Positions 35,262-43,601 of a stretch of 64,000 bases of DNA are shown in pieces. A model generated the notes under the pieces. The model was not told the DNA's origin. It was given only the letters and a program-made list of their open reading frames with translations, and made no database searches. A program made the translations under genes and the position numbers. The DNA is taken from contig JAEYMU010000025.1 of the NCBI GenBank assembly GCA_023407175.1, positions 62,001 through 126,000 of the forward strand. Direction: 5' to 3'. Source of the stretch: Bacillota bacterium (GTDB lineage Bacteria; Bacillota_A; Clostridia; Lachnospirales; Lachnospiraceae). Position 1 is the first letter of the stretch, and each line of letters starts with the position of its first letter.

Positions 35262-36566
35262 TTATTCCAGACTGTCGGGAATTAATTTGATGATACCGTA
35301 TTTTGAAATAATCAGGGACCACATTTGTTGGTAAAAAATCATTATGTTCCAGACTCCCGAGCCTTCCAGCCGGAAACTATCGATTAATTTGTCCAGGGCA
35401 TCGATGCTTCTGACATCAATAAACCAGACGATATGCTCATGGGTGGCACCGATTTCAATTCCCTTATAGTAATAAAAAGGGGTTTGGGAAGCCTCGTCGA
35501 ATTTTATTACCGCACTAACATCAGCGGCCAAGATAATTGCCGCATTCAGGGTAAGGGAATGGGCAATCGTCTTGCCCGGTACAAAAGGAAGCTCCCAGTC
35601 AAAGCCGAGGAGAGGCTTTCCTATGGTGATGTTCTCAGAGGGTGCCGTTTGAACCGTGTGGGCGATAAAATGGTTTAATAGTTCGATGGAGCAAACGGGA
35701 GCAGGAGGCTTTTGGCTGTTTCCCCAGCTGTATTGTAAAAATGTAATACCGTCTACTAATTGGCTGATTCTTGCATAATCAATATCTTCATGGGCAGGAA
35801 CACCATCAACATAATGTACATCGGGATCAATGGTCACAAATAATCGATAGCCCTCATTCCTTACCTTGATAGAGATATCGTACAGTAAATCCATATAGTA
35901 ATACTGATTCGTATTGTTGATGATACTGATCATGATGTTTAGGCCGTAATATCCGGTGGTCTTTAGCAGAGCAAGCAGATTATTGGAGAGAATGGTATGA
36001 TATTCCTCATTTAATAAAATATCATAGGCTGTCTCTAAATCGGTTTCCCCATGAGGTGAAAGGGAGGATATCATCAGCAGCGGAATAGTACCATAATCGA
36101 TGGCCTTTTGTATGATATTCCGATCATCACTATAGGTAATAATGCTACCTTTTGGAGCAATCCTGTAATTAAAAATTGAAAGATAGGTCAGGTAGGGCAG
36201 AGTTCTTATCAGGGTATCATTGCCGATAAAAGGGTAGGCATAACCGTTTACCACAATATCGTTCTTTACATTATAGCTGATAACCAGAGTTTCTCCCGGA
36301 TAAATGTCTTTACGGGTTGCCAGAAAGGAGTTATTTCTTAATAGCTGCATGATTGTAATGCCATTCGCAGCGGCAATTTGAGCAAGTGTGTCCCCTTCCT
36401 TAACCGTATAAATCTGGCTTGGATAGGTTATGATGAGGGCTTGACCGGTAACCAGATTGAATGGATTCTCAATTCCGTTATCCAGCAATAATTTTGATAT
36501 AGATATGCCATATTTATTTGCTATGGAGTAAATGGTATCCCCCGGTTGAACAATATATATTTCCAT
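35262..36566 (-). CDS. LysM-GH18-like spore or cell-wall protein with missing catalytic residues
   Basis: The 434-residue protein has two N-terminal LysM domains (residues 2-47 and 52-98) that bind peptidoglycan, then a GH18-like barrel (about 105-430) as in SleL/YaaH cortex hydrolases. The GH18 catalytic motif DxxDxDxE should lie at the strand around residues 207-214, but reads YGLNIMIS: the aspartate and the glutamate are replaced. It is therefore probably a binding protein or has another activity. No signal peptide is seen, as for other spore-coat-delivered LysM proteins. GGCGGGGATCATTC precedes the ATG. Confidence 0.8.
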   Translation of the reverse strand: MEIYIVQPGDTIYSIANKYGISISKLLLDNGIENPFNLVTGQALIITYPSQIYTVKEGDTLAQIAAANGITIMQLLRNNSFLATRKDIYPGETLVISYNVKNDIVVNGYAYPFIGNDTLIRTLPYLTYLSIFNYRIAPKGSIITYSDDRNIIQKAIDYGTIPLLMISSLSPHGETDLETAYDILLNEEYHTILSNNLLALLKTTGYYGLNIMISIINNTNQYYYMDLLYDISIKVRNEGYRLFVTIDPDVHYVDGVPAHEDIDYARISQLVDGITFLQYSWGNSQKPPAPVCSIELLNHFIAHTVQTAPSENITIGKPLLGFDWELPFVPGKTIAHSLTLNAAIILAADVSAVIKFDEASQTPFYYYKGIEIGATHEHIVWFIDVRSIDALDKLIDSFRLEGSGVWNIMIFYQQMWSLIISKYGIIKLIPDSLE

Positions 36567-36619
36567 GAATGATCCCCGCCTGTAAGCATAATTTCAATGA
36601 TATAATGAAAGCGTAATGA

Positions 36620-36688
36620 GCATATGCAAGCATGCTTGCTGTATGCGAGTGGAGCGAAAGATCATGAACACGTTTTATGTTCATGATC
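36620..36688. repeat. bipartite double-hairpin repeat upstream of the LysM gene
   Basis: Read on the minus strand, a perfect 11-bp hairpin GATCATGAACA/TGTTCATGATC (36660-36688) is followed by a second one, GCATACAGCAAGC/GCTTGCATATGC (36620-36646). The second hairpin is related to the GCATATCACAAGC hairpins at galT and blaI; the first is different in sequence but equal in position. Confidence 0.6.
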
Positions 36689-36738
36689 TACTGCGATAAC
36701 AGTTCCCGATAAGGTTTCTGCTTATCATCAGCAATATA

Positions 36739-38100
36739 TTATATTCTTTTTATCTTCCAGATTACACCTGTATTTGGTACAAATTCATTTGAATTTCCCA
36801 TGGTATTAATCCCCATATCAACAACATACAGTGCCTCGTCAGGCCCAAAGGCAACATCGGCCGGCCGGGCAAGGCCGCCCTCCCTTGTAATGGAAGAGGT
36901 CAGTCCTGATTTATTCATGGCAAAGGTTGAAGTTCTGCCGGTTGAAATATCAATCTTTGATATCTTGTGGCCCGATGTCTCATATTGCAAGGTAGAAAGA
37001 TGATAGGTTCCAGGATTGATATAGCCAAACTCAGCGATATAGATATTATCCAGCTTATCAAAGGAGGAATAGGGATTAAAATCAAAACCGATGATAGTAG
37101 AGTCCGGCGGGAAGGCCGCAAATGGTTTGGGAGGAATGTTAGGATGACTGGATAATAAGAATTCCGGCTGATCGCCTCCGCTTGGCTTGAATTTCTCCAG
37201 GGTCAGAGGCTCTCCGCCGGAATAATCCGGCCATCCGTACCACAAACCATCAATAATCAGCTGAAATTCATCGGGAGCATCTGCAATCGGCCGGGATCCC
37301 CTCAAATCATAACCGTTATTGGAAGCAAAAAGCCGCCCTCCGCTGTCGAATTTAATATAAGAGGGGCTTCTTAGCCCCCAGGCCACTAACTCAAGCATGG
37401 TTCCGTCAGGATCAGACCGAAGGATACTCCCGGAGGCCTTGATGATTCCCTTCCTTAGCTCATAGGGGAGATTAGGCTCTGCGTACGGGGAAAAGGCTCC
37501 GGTAAAGGCTGCTTCCTCAGCCGTTTTTACCAGCATATTCATGGTTTTGAAATTCTGACCGCGAAGCAGAATATAATCGCCCGGAGAGTCGTGGAATTGG
37601 GGGTTGTCAGGAACCCATTTATTATCAAGGCCCACGATACCGGAATTGGTAGCAGTGCCTATACCAAGATACATTTTGTTGTTATCGCCGAAGGCCACCC
37701 GGCAATTGCTGTAATCTCCGTTGCTGGGCAGTCCCATCAGGATGTCCTGCCGGCTGCCATCCTGCCTAAGAACAGTAATGGTCCCACGATGGGATACATA
37801 GATATTGCCTTCTCTGTATGTAATTCCGTTCAGCGGGACATTGAAACGGTCTGCATATAGTTCGAAATGTCCATTAACCAGATGGGATACCGTAGGATTT
37901 CCGGTGATGTATCCGGTACTGGCAATGAATAATTCGCCCCTATCTGTAAAAAGAATGCTGCTTGGAGTATCCAGACCCTCTGCAAATACTTCAATGGTAT
38001 ATCCTTTTTCAATATTAATATCCTGAGGATTAAGATATCTCCCATTCGTATTCAGGTTCTGTTTATGCAAACTGGTCTGACAAGAAGCATAATACCCCAT
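36739..38100 (-). CDS. six-bladed beta-propeller protein (sugar/sorbosone dehydrogenase-like)
   Basis: The protein of about 453 residues has the glucose/sorbosone dehydrogenase or NHL propeller pattern, with repeated blades such as GELFIASTG, NKMYLGIGTATNSG, ELVAWGLRSPSYIKFDSGGRLFASNNG and PADVAFGPDEALYVVDMG. It has no signal peptide and no clear PQQ or haem site. The function is unknown; homologs occur in spore-forming Clostridia. The ATG at 38100 has GGAG six bases upstream; an alternative ATG is at 38112. It lies upstream of the LysM gene on the same strand. Confidence 0.7.
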   Translation of the reverse strand: MGYYASCQTSLHKQNLNTNGRYLNPQDINIEKGYTIEVFAEGLDTPSSILFTDRGELFIASTGYITGNPTVSHLVNGHFELYADRFNVPLNGITYREGNIYVSHRGTITVLRQDGSRQDILMGLPSNGDYSNCRVAFGDNNKMYLGIGTATNSGIVGLDNKWVPDNPQFHDSPGDYILLRGQNFKTMNMLVKTAEEAAFTGAFSPYAEPNLPYELRKGIIKASGSILRSDPDGTMLELVAWGLRSPSYIKFDSGGRLFASNNGYDLRGSRPIADAPDEFQLIIDGLWYGWPDYSGGEPLTLEKFKPSGGDQPEFLLSSHPNIPPKPFAAFPPDSTIIGFDFNPYSSFDKLDNIYIAEFGYINPGTYHLSTLQYETSGHKISKIDISTGRTSTFAMNKSGLTSSITREGGLARPADVAFGPDEALYVVDMGINTMGNSNEFVPNTGVIWKIKRI

Positions 38101-38363
38101 AAAAGTCTCCATTCCGCCAAGAATCTATAAATTCGGGCGTCAGCACAAGAAACGTAAAATAAATTATCAAGACAAACTCACACTACCGTCCGCAATTTTA
38201 CTACATTATATTCTGTGGAAAGGAAATTTACGAAAGAAAATTAACATTAATTTACAAGGACAAAAAGGAAACGTTTGAAAGAACCCTTATGGTGGATTCA
38301 AATCATTAGAAGCAAAGTAGAATGCCTTCCAACATTTTATCATCCGCTACAATTTAACAATCT

Positions 38364-39212
38364 CTATGATTTATCACAACAAAAGTCTCTCATTATCTTC
38401 AAAACCTCCTTTGACCAAAAAGCATTTCCGCTATGATCCACACCCTCAAGTTCATAATATACAACGTTTTTATTCTTATCTTTTAATGATTTATACAAAT
38501 TTCTACTATGTTCCACCGATACCACCCCATCCTTCTCTCCATGTAATAACAACACTGGTGGTAATGCTATCTCATCTTTTACATATGTTGCACATGAGGC
38601 CTGTTTTGCAATCTCTGAATTTTCTTCTATGCATTCCACCCCAAGCAATTCTGCTGTAGGGCGTTTCTTCATCCACGGTGGCAGCGCCTCTTTCTGACAC
38701 AACAACAAATCGGATGGAGCCGCTTGTGCGATAACACCCCTTATTTCGTAATCTTTCATACCTGCCATTTCTGGCACCCATAGCCCACTCGCTTTGCTAA
38801 ATGCTGTCATCAATGCAATATGTGCTCCCGCAGAATGTCCAGCTACAAATAATTGTAATGGGTCTATATGAAATCTATCTGCATTTTCAATTAAATAATT
38901 CGCTGCACGGTGTAAATCTTCAATCGGAGCTGGAAATACTGCAATATCAGACTCTCGATGCTGAACCATAGCCACCACCATACCACACTCTGCCAATTTT
39001 GATACCTTTGGTATATCATTATACATTTCCTGTCTATGCCACGCAGCACCAGGAATATATAAAACAACTGGATATCTAATATCCTCTTCCCATTCTCTTC
39101 GATACGGTAAGAATATCTGAAGTTTTCGCTGCAATCCATCAACATTACTGTATAATTCATCTGGTGCATACAACCATTCTGTTTCATCATAAGTAACTGA
39201 TATTTTTTTCAA
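38364..39212 (-). CDS. alpha/beta hydrolase, HSL-like esterase
   Basis: The 282-residue enzyme shows the oxyanion region YIPGAAWH, the nucleophile elbow GHSAGAH, an acid in LLHGEKDGVVS and a late histidine in EGVDHSG: a complete catalytic triad of the hormone-sensitive lipase/carboxylesterase type. The start is a TTG at 39212 because AGGAGG lies nine bases in front of it; the GTG at 39242 lies upstream of that site. It is more AT-rich than the neighbours and sits just outside the left att site, so it may also have been acquired. Confidence 0.8.
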   Translation of the reverse strand: MKKISVTYDETEWLYAPDELYSNVDGLQRKLQIFLPYRREWEEDIRYPVVLYIPGAAWHRQEMYNDIPKVSKLAECGMVVAMVQHRESDIAVFPAPIEDLHRAANYLIENADRFHIDPLQLFVAGHSAGAHIALMTAFSKASGLWVPEMAGMKDYEIRGVIAQAAPSDLLLCQKEALPPWMKKRPTAELLGVECIEENSEIAKQASCATYVKDEIALPPVLLLHGEKDGVVSVEHSRNLYKSLKDKNKNVVYYELEGVDHSGNAFWSKEVLKIMRDFCCDKS

Positions 39213-39380
39213 TATTTTTATCCTCCTGTTATTAAAATTCACTATATATATGCTTATAGAATATTCAATTTAACGCTATCACACTATCAGATATAATTCA
39301 AATAAATATTCTCTCTACATGATGACCTTCTTTCAGGGCATTTTGATCGAGAAAAAGAAAACATTGGATACTTTATTGAC

Positions 39381-39449
39381 CCCAAAAAAATAAATCCTAC
39401 AACCCTTATAAACACTGGGCTGTAGGATTTTCTGCGATTATTCCCACTC
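39381..39449. repeat. attL, left direct repeat of the element
   Basis: This segment (CCCAAAAAAATAAATCC... to ATTCCCACTC) repeats 50160-50226 with only one extra A and two C/T differences. It keeps the guaA terminator hairpin and the last five codons plus stop, but no guaA gene continues from it. Confidence 0.92.
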
Positions 39450-39486
39450 CCTACTTAAAAAGATATATGTGGTGCTTTTCTATGAC

Positions 39487-39508
39487 ACTTAATGTAATTA
39501 CATTAAGT
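39487..39508. promoter_or_regulatory. operator-like dyad near attL
   Basis: A perfect palindrome of the form ACTTAATG-N6-CATTAAGT. The same arrangement, with six bases between the half-sites, occurs twice upstream of the element's XRE regulator (48148-48169 and 48191-48212). It is therefore probably a binding site of an element-encoded protein. Confidence 0.55.
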
Positions 39509-39550
39509 TTGTGTGCCTATTATATGCATTTTATGGTTTTTTGAAAGCTT

Positions 39551-39572
39551 TTAATATCAATTTAATATCAAA
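39551..39572. repeat. arm-type repeat, left copy
   Basis: Tandem 11-mers TTAATATCAAT and TTAATATCAAA. An exact copy of both lies next to attR at 50138-50159, same orientation. This is the position expected for integrase or excisionase arm-binding sites. Confidence 0.6.
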
Positions 39573-39618
39573 ATTTCTTTATTAAGCTCTAATCAACAAA
39601 CCTATTTCTATATTCACT

Positions 39619-41991
39619 TTAACTTCTAAACACAATTTTTTTTGCACTTGTACACGCTTTGATATCTAAATCAGTTTGCTTATAAAGTTCCCGGATTTTT
39701 TTGGGACAGGTTATAATAAGTTCTGGTAACTCATCTTTCATTGACATTTGCTGCTCTGTCTTTTTTTTGCGAACTTCTCCTATTAATTCTTTTATATTCT
39801 CACCGAATTCAATATATATACTTTGTGTTTCAGTCATATTCCATATCATCTGGTGTATAGAGGTAAAACCTTCATGCTTTCGATAGAAGTCCTGATAAAT
39901 ATAGTCAGTTATATATGGTGTGTAAATTGCATATAACTTTAGAATGCCCAACAAACTATTGTACAATGCATATTGACCCGAGTATCTTTGTTCAATACCA
40001 TGCTTATCTGGTTGATAAAGTCTTTCCTTTACAATTTCAATATAGTAGTCACAAAAATCTTTCCAGAATAACACATCGATTTCATGCCTTGCCTGACCTA
40101 TTTCGTAATCATTTAGAAGCTCCGTAACTTTTACTGTTGTTTCATTTACCCGTTGTAATATCCACTGATCGATCGGCAGTAGCTTTGCTTTGTCATAACC
40201 ATCGGATCTTTCATAGTCATCCAGCTGCATAATCGCAAATTTGGAAGCATTATAAATTTTAGTTATGAATCTTTTTGAAAGTTTCAATTCATCCTCGCTA
40301 AAAAAGGTGTCTGTTCCCAGTTTACTATTAGCCGCCCAATATCGTATAGCATCTGCCGAATGATTTTCTATCAACGTCATAGGAGTATTTGATCCATTGT
40401 TCTTAGATTTACTAATTTTTTCTCCGGGTTTTGCCAACACAAATCCACTAATCATGATGTCATTCCAAGGAATACGACCTGTATGATATAAACTCTTTAC
40501 AATGGTATAAAATGCCCATGTCCGAATGATTTCATGTGCCTGATTTCTCATTCCCATTGGAAGTATTTCTTTTGTAATATCATTAGCTTCTCCATATTTA
40601 GCATTTATCAAAGGGGTTACGGAAGACGTTGCCCAAGTGTCAAATACAGCATCCTCTGGAATAAAATCGTTACACCCACATTCACATTTTTTTAGGGGTC
40701 TATCTTCCAATGGATTAACTGGAAGTTGTTCGTATTCCGCAAAAATTGGCTTTTTGCAATCCTTGCAATACCATACGGGGAATGGTACTCCAAAATATCT
40801 TTGTCTTGAAATACACCAGTCCCATTTTAAATTTTCCACCCATATTTTATATCTATTTTTCATATGTTCTGGGTGCCATTTAATTTCATCAGCAGCTTGT
40901 AAAAATCTTTCTTTTTCTGATAGTACGTCGATGTACCATTGGTTTGAAGGAATAATTTCGACATCGGTACCACAGCGTTCATGTACTGCAACAGAATGAA
41001 TAATTCTTTCCTGTTTTACAACCAATCCCTTTTCTAGTAAACTTTCTATTATTCTTTCCCGGGCCGGTTTTATTTTCATCCCACCAATAAACAAAACATT
41101 TTCGTTGATTACTCCATTTTGCATCACTGTTTCTTTGTAAGGAAGATTGTACTTCTTATACCACTCCATATCCGCTGAATCTCCAAAAGTTGCACACATA
41201 ACAGCTCCAGTCCCTTTTTCAATTGAAACAGATTCGTCAGCTATAATCGGAATTTCAAAGTCATATAAAGGTACAGTGGCATTCATTCCAATAAAGTCTC
41301 TATATCTAGAATCTTCTGGATGTACGAAAATACATACACATCCATGTAATAGTTCTGGTCTTGTGGTAGCAATCAATAAATTCCCTAATGAAGTTTTAAA
41401 ATTTAAGTAGTTAAACATTGTCTCACATTCTTTTGTCTCTAACTCCGCCTGAGCAATAGAGGTTTGACATTCCGTACACCACAAAACTGGAGATTCTTTC
41501 ATATATGCCTTTTTTATTTTTACTAATTCTAAAAATGATTTCTGTGATATTTTTTGTGACAAAGAAGAAACCGTTTGATACTGAAGTGACCAATCAACGC
41601 TAAACCCAAGCCTCGTCCACAGTGTTTTGAATTCATCTTCGTATTTTTCAATAGTATCCATGCAGCGAATTCTAAACTCAGTTCTGGATAAATCTGAAGC
41701 TCTAATATTCTCATCCTTTTCTACTAAACGTTCGGTCGGAAGACCGTTGTCGTCAAAACCAAAAGGATAGAATACATCAAAACCCTGCATTCTCTTAAAC
41801 CGAGCTATCATTTCTGCTTGTGTGTAAGAAAACACATGCCCTATATGAAGCTTTCCACTAACCGTTGGTGGCGGAGTATCAATCGAAAAAACTTTACGAT
41901 ATTTACCGTTTTGATATTTGTAAATATCATTTTCCTCCCACATTTTCTCTAAATCAGTTTCTGCCTTTTGAAAATCATACTTCTTATCCAT
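39619..41991 (-). CDS. valS: valyl-tRNA synthetase, short archaeal-type (ValS2)
   Basis: The 790-residue enzyme charges tRNA-Val with valine. The class I motifs are PPPTVSGKLHIGH (HIGH at 49-52) and KISKS at 525-529. The editing domain (about 190-345) has the TTRPELL segment, and zinc-type cysteines are at WCTEC (171-175), CKDC and CECGC. PMGMRNQAHEIIRTWAF is ValRS specific. The C-terminal coiled coil of normal bacterial ValRS is absent, as in the archaeal/Rickettsia-like group. AGGAGG precedes the ATG. It is encoded inside the mobile element under its own T-box leader, so it is presumably a second ValRS beside a core copy elsewhere. It has no visible frameshift. Confidence 0.93.
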   Translation of the reverse strand: MDKKYDFQKAETDLEKMWEENDIYKYQNGKYRKVFSIDTPPPTVSGKLHIGHVFSYTQAEMIARFKRMQGFDVFYPFGFDDNGLPTERLVEKDENIRASDLSRTEFRIRCMDTIEKYEDEFKTLWTRLGFSVDWSLQYQTVSSLSQKISQKSFLELVKIKKAYMKESPVLWCTECQTSIAQAELETKECETMFNYLNFKTSLGNLLIATTRPELLHGCVCIFVHPEDSRYRDFIGMNATVPLYDFEIPIIADESVSIEKGTGAVMCATFGDSADMEWYKKYNLPYKETVMQNGVINENVLFIGGMKIKPARERIIESLLEKGLVVKQERIIHSVAVHERCGTDVEIIPSNQWYIDVLSEKERFLQAADEIKWHPEHMKNRYKIWVENLKWDWCISRQRYFGVPFPVWYCKDCKKPIFAEYEQLPVNPLEDRPLKKCECGCNDFIPEDAVFDTWATSSVTPLINAKYGEANDITKEILPMGMRNQAHEIIRTWAFYTIVKSLYHTGRIPWNDIMISGFVLAKPGEKISKSKNNGSNTPMTLIENHSADAIRYWAANSKLGTDTFFSEDELKLSKRFITKIYNASKFAIMQLDDYERSDGYDKAKLLPIDQWILQRVNETTVKVTELLNDYEIGQARHEIDVLFWKDFCDYYIEIVKERLYQPDKHGIEQRYSGQYALYNSLLGILKLYAIYTPYITDYIYQDFYRKHEGFTSIHQMIWNMTETQSIYIEFGENIKELIGEVRKKKTEQQMSMKDELPELIITCPKKIRELYKQTDLDIKACTSAKKIVFRS

Positions 41992-42027
41992 GATGGATAC
42001 CTCCTGTAAAATATATTACAAAACAGA

Positions 42028-42335
42028 CAAAAAAGTCGCCCTAAGCTAATGCTTAGGGCGAACTAACGTGTCCGTGGTACCACCTAAATTCAAAGAGAAT
42101 ACGAAGTATTCTTACTCTGCTCTTATTACAATACGGGATATGATTCATTCCGATATCGCTTCCCTAGATAACGGTGGGAATTTCCGTTGGAGTCTACTAA
42201 GATAATTCTGTTCAATCCAAAGCTCAAAGGCTACTTCCATGCTCCCATCACGAAGATTTTCACCAACCATCTTCTCTCTGTTCTTCCGGAATAGCATGTA
42301 CTCCTCCTCGTCAACGCTTTTGCCTGTAATTGTTA
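42028..42335 (-). ncRNA. T-box riboswitch, tRNA-Val specific, controlling valS
   Basis: The conserved T-box AGGTGGTACCACGG lies at 42072-42085 (minus strand); its TGGT can pair with the ACCA end of an uncharged tRNA. The competing terminator TCGCCCTAAGC/GCTTAGGGCGA followed by a T-run is at 42029-42061. In stem I, GAAGAT-GGTTGGTGAAA-ATCTTC (about 42254-42276) forms the apical part. After it, GGAAGTAGCC places a GUA valine codon at 42232-42234 as the likely specifier. Uncharged tRNA-Val would favour read-through into valS, which starts 37 bases later. Confidence 0.9.
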
Positions 42336-42341
42336 AAAATA

Positions 42342-42369
42342 ATTGTAACACAAAGGAATTATATGTCAA
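42342..42369 (-). promoter_or_regulatory. promoter of the T-box-valS transcript
   Basis: On the minus strand TTGACA (42364-42369) and TACAAT (42342-42347) are 16 bases apart, directly in front of the T-box leader. Confidence 0.7.
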
Positions 42370-42439
42370 CCCTGTTTTTTGGAATTCTTACTCTTACAAT
42401 TAAGAGATGTAATAGCAAACATCATTTCCCAATAATAGA

Positions 42440-42468
42440 TTGATACTTTGTCTTCTCACTGCTATAAT
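42440..42468 (+). promoter_or_regulatory. promoter of the Abi-like gene
   Basis: TTGATA (42440-42445) and a perfect TATAAT (42463-42468) with 17-base spacing, 33 bases before the TTG start at 42502. Confidence 0.7.
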
Positions 42469-42501
42469 CAATATATATCAAACACGAAAAGAGGAGATTA
42501 T

Positions 42502-43459
42502 TTGAGCTCACCACAAACAATAAATGGGTTAATGCGTCATTTAAGATTGTAATATAAGCATTAGCGGTAGCTACCAAAAACAGCAATTAGTCAGTTACGG
42601 ATATTACCATGGATACCGCTTTGTTAAAAATGCAGCCAACCAAATACCATACTCTGACTTTAGTGAAGTGGTAGCAGTGATTGAATACGATAACAATATG
42701 AAAGCTGCATTATATTCTGATTTAATGTTTATTGAAACGGCGATCAAGAATATTGTTTGTAACGAGTCTGTTAATGGTCTCAAATTAGGTACTTTCGAAC
42801 ATATTTATAAAGAACGCATGCGTGACAATACCACTAATTCAAAATTACAATCTAAGCGGCTGAAGCTTCGTAACTCTGTATATTCAAAGCTATCAAATCG
42901 CTATCACGATGAAGAAGGTAATGACAATCAAATGGTTCGTCATTTTTATAACAAAGGTGAGGATGCTTTATGGGTTGTTTTTGAAATACTTTACCTTAGC
43001 GATTTAGCCAGCTTTTTTGAATGCCTAAATGAATCAATGAGGGAAACAATATTAACACAGCTTGACATGCTTGACATTTCTACAGATACTAATCGCAACT
43101 TACTCTCAAGTATGCTATATACACTTAAATCCTTAAGAAACGCCGTTGCACATAATAGCATTATTTTTGATACTCGTTTCAAGGATCGCAATATCAACTC
43201 AGTATTGAAAAAATGGACTGAAAAAGAAACCGGAATTCAAAACATAACCCTTTACTCATTAATCGATTACATCATCATTCTTTGTTGCTTACTTAAACGC
43301 GTTGATTTTAGTAGTACTAGAGCAAAAAGATTATTGGAACAATATAAAGTTCAAAATTCCATATTACAAAACGCAGTTACTGTAAATATATACAATCAGA
43401 TAATTCCGTTAAACGTAGCATCAAAAATCACTGCATTAGAAGCATATCTTAATTTATAG
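42502..43459 (+). pseudogene. Abi-family (Abi_2, HEPN) abortive infection gene, frameshifted
   Basis: GAGGAG precedes a TTG at 42502 that opens with SSPQTINGLMRHLR and stops at 42552. The following frame lacks a start codon but continues with CNISISGSYQKQQLVSYGYYHGYRF, then the long intact frame to 43459. Loss of two bases (GA) near 42546 explains the break. The GYY/GYRF segment, the following FDR-like region and LRNAVAHN, an R-x4-H HEPN ribonuclease motif near the middle, fit the AbiD/AbiF group that kills phage-infected cells. Without the shift the protein would be about 319 residues. A shorter product from ATG 42668 may still be made but would lack the N-terminus. Confidence 0.7.
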
Positions 43460-43543
43460 AATTTGAAATTGTTCTTGCATAATTTCGTGATTTATTGTAT
43501 ATTATAGTTAATGAAAGAGGTGTATGTTTTCGGACTACACTGG

Positions 43544-43568
43544 GGGAGTCACTCTGTGACTCCCTTTT
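43544..43568 (+). terminator. Rho-independent terminator after the Abi-like gene
   Basis: GGGAGTCAC-TCT-GTGACTCCC followed by TTTT, 85 bases after the stop codon. Confidence 0.85.
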
Positions 43569-43601
43569 AAGTTATAATCAACTATAATGTTCCAATGCTT
43601 T

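Noticed and set aside
42145..42369. Minus-strand open frame of 74 codons upstream of valS
   Set aside because: It coincides with stem I and the promoter of the T-box leader; the conserved RNA structure explains the sequence and no protein family is seen.
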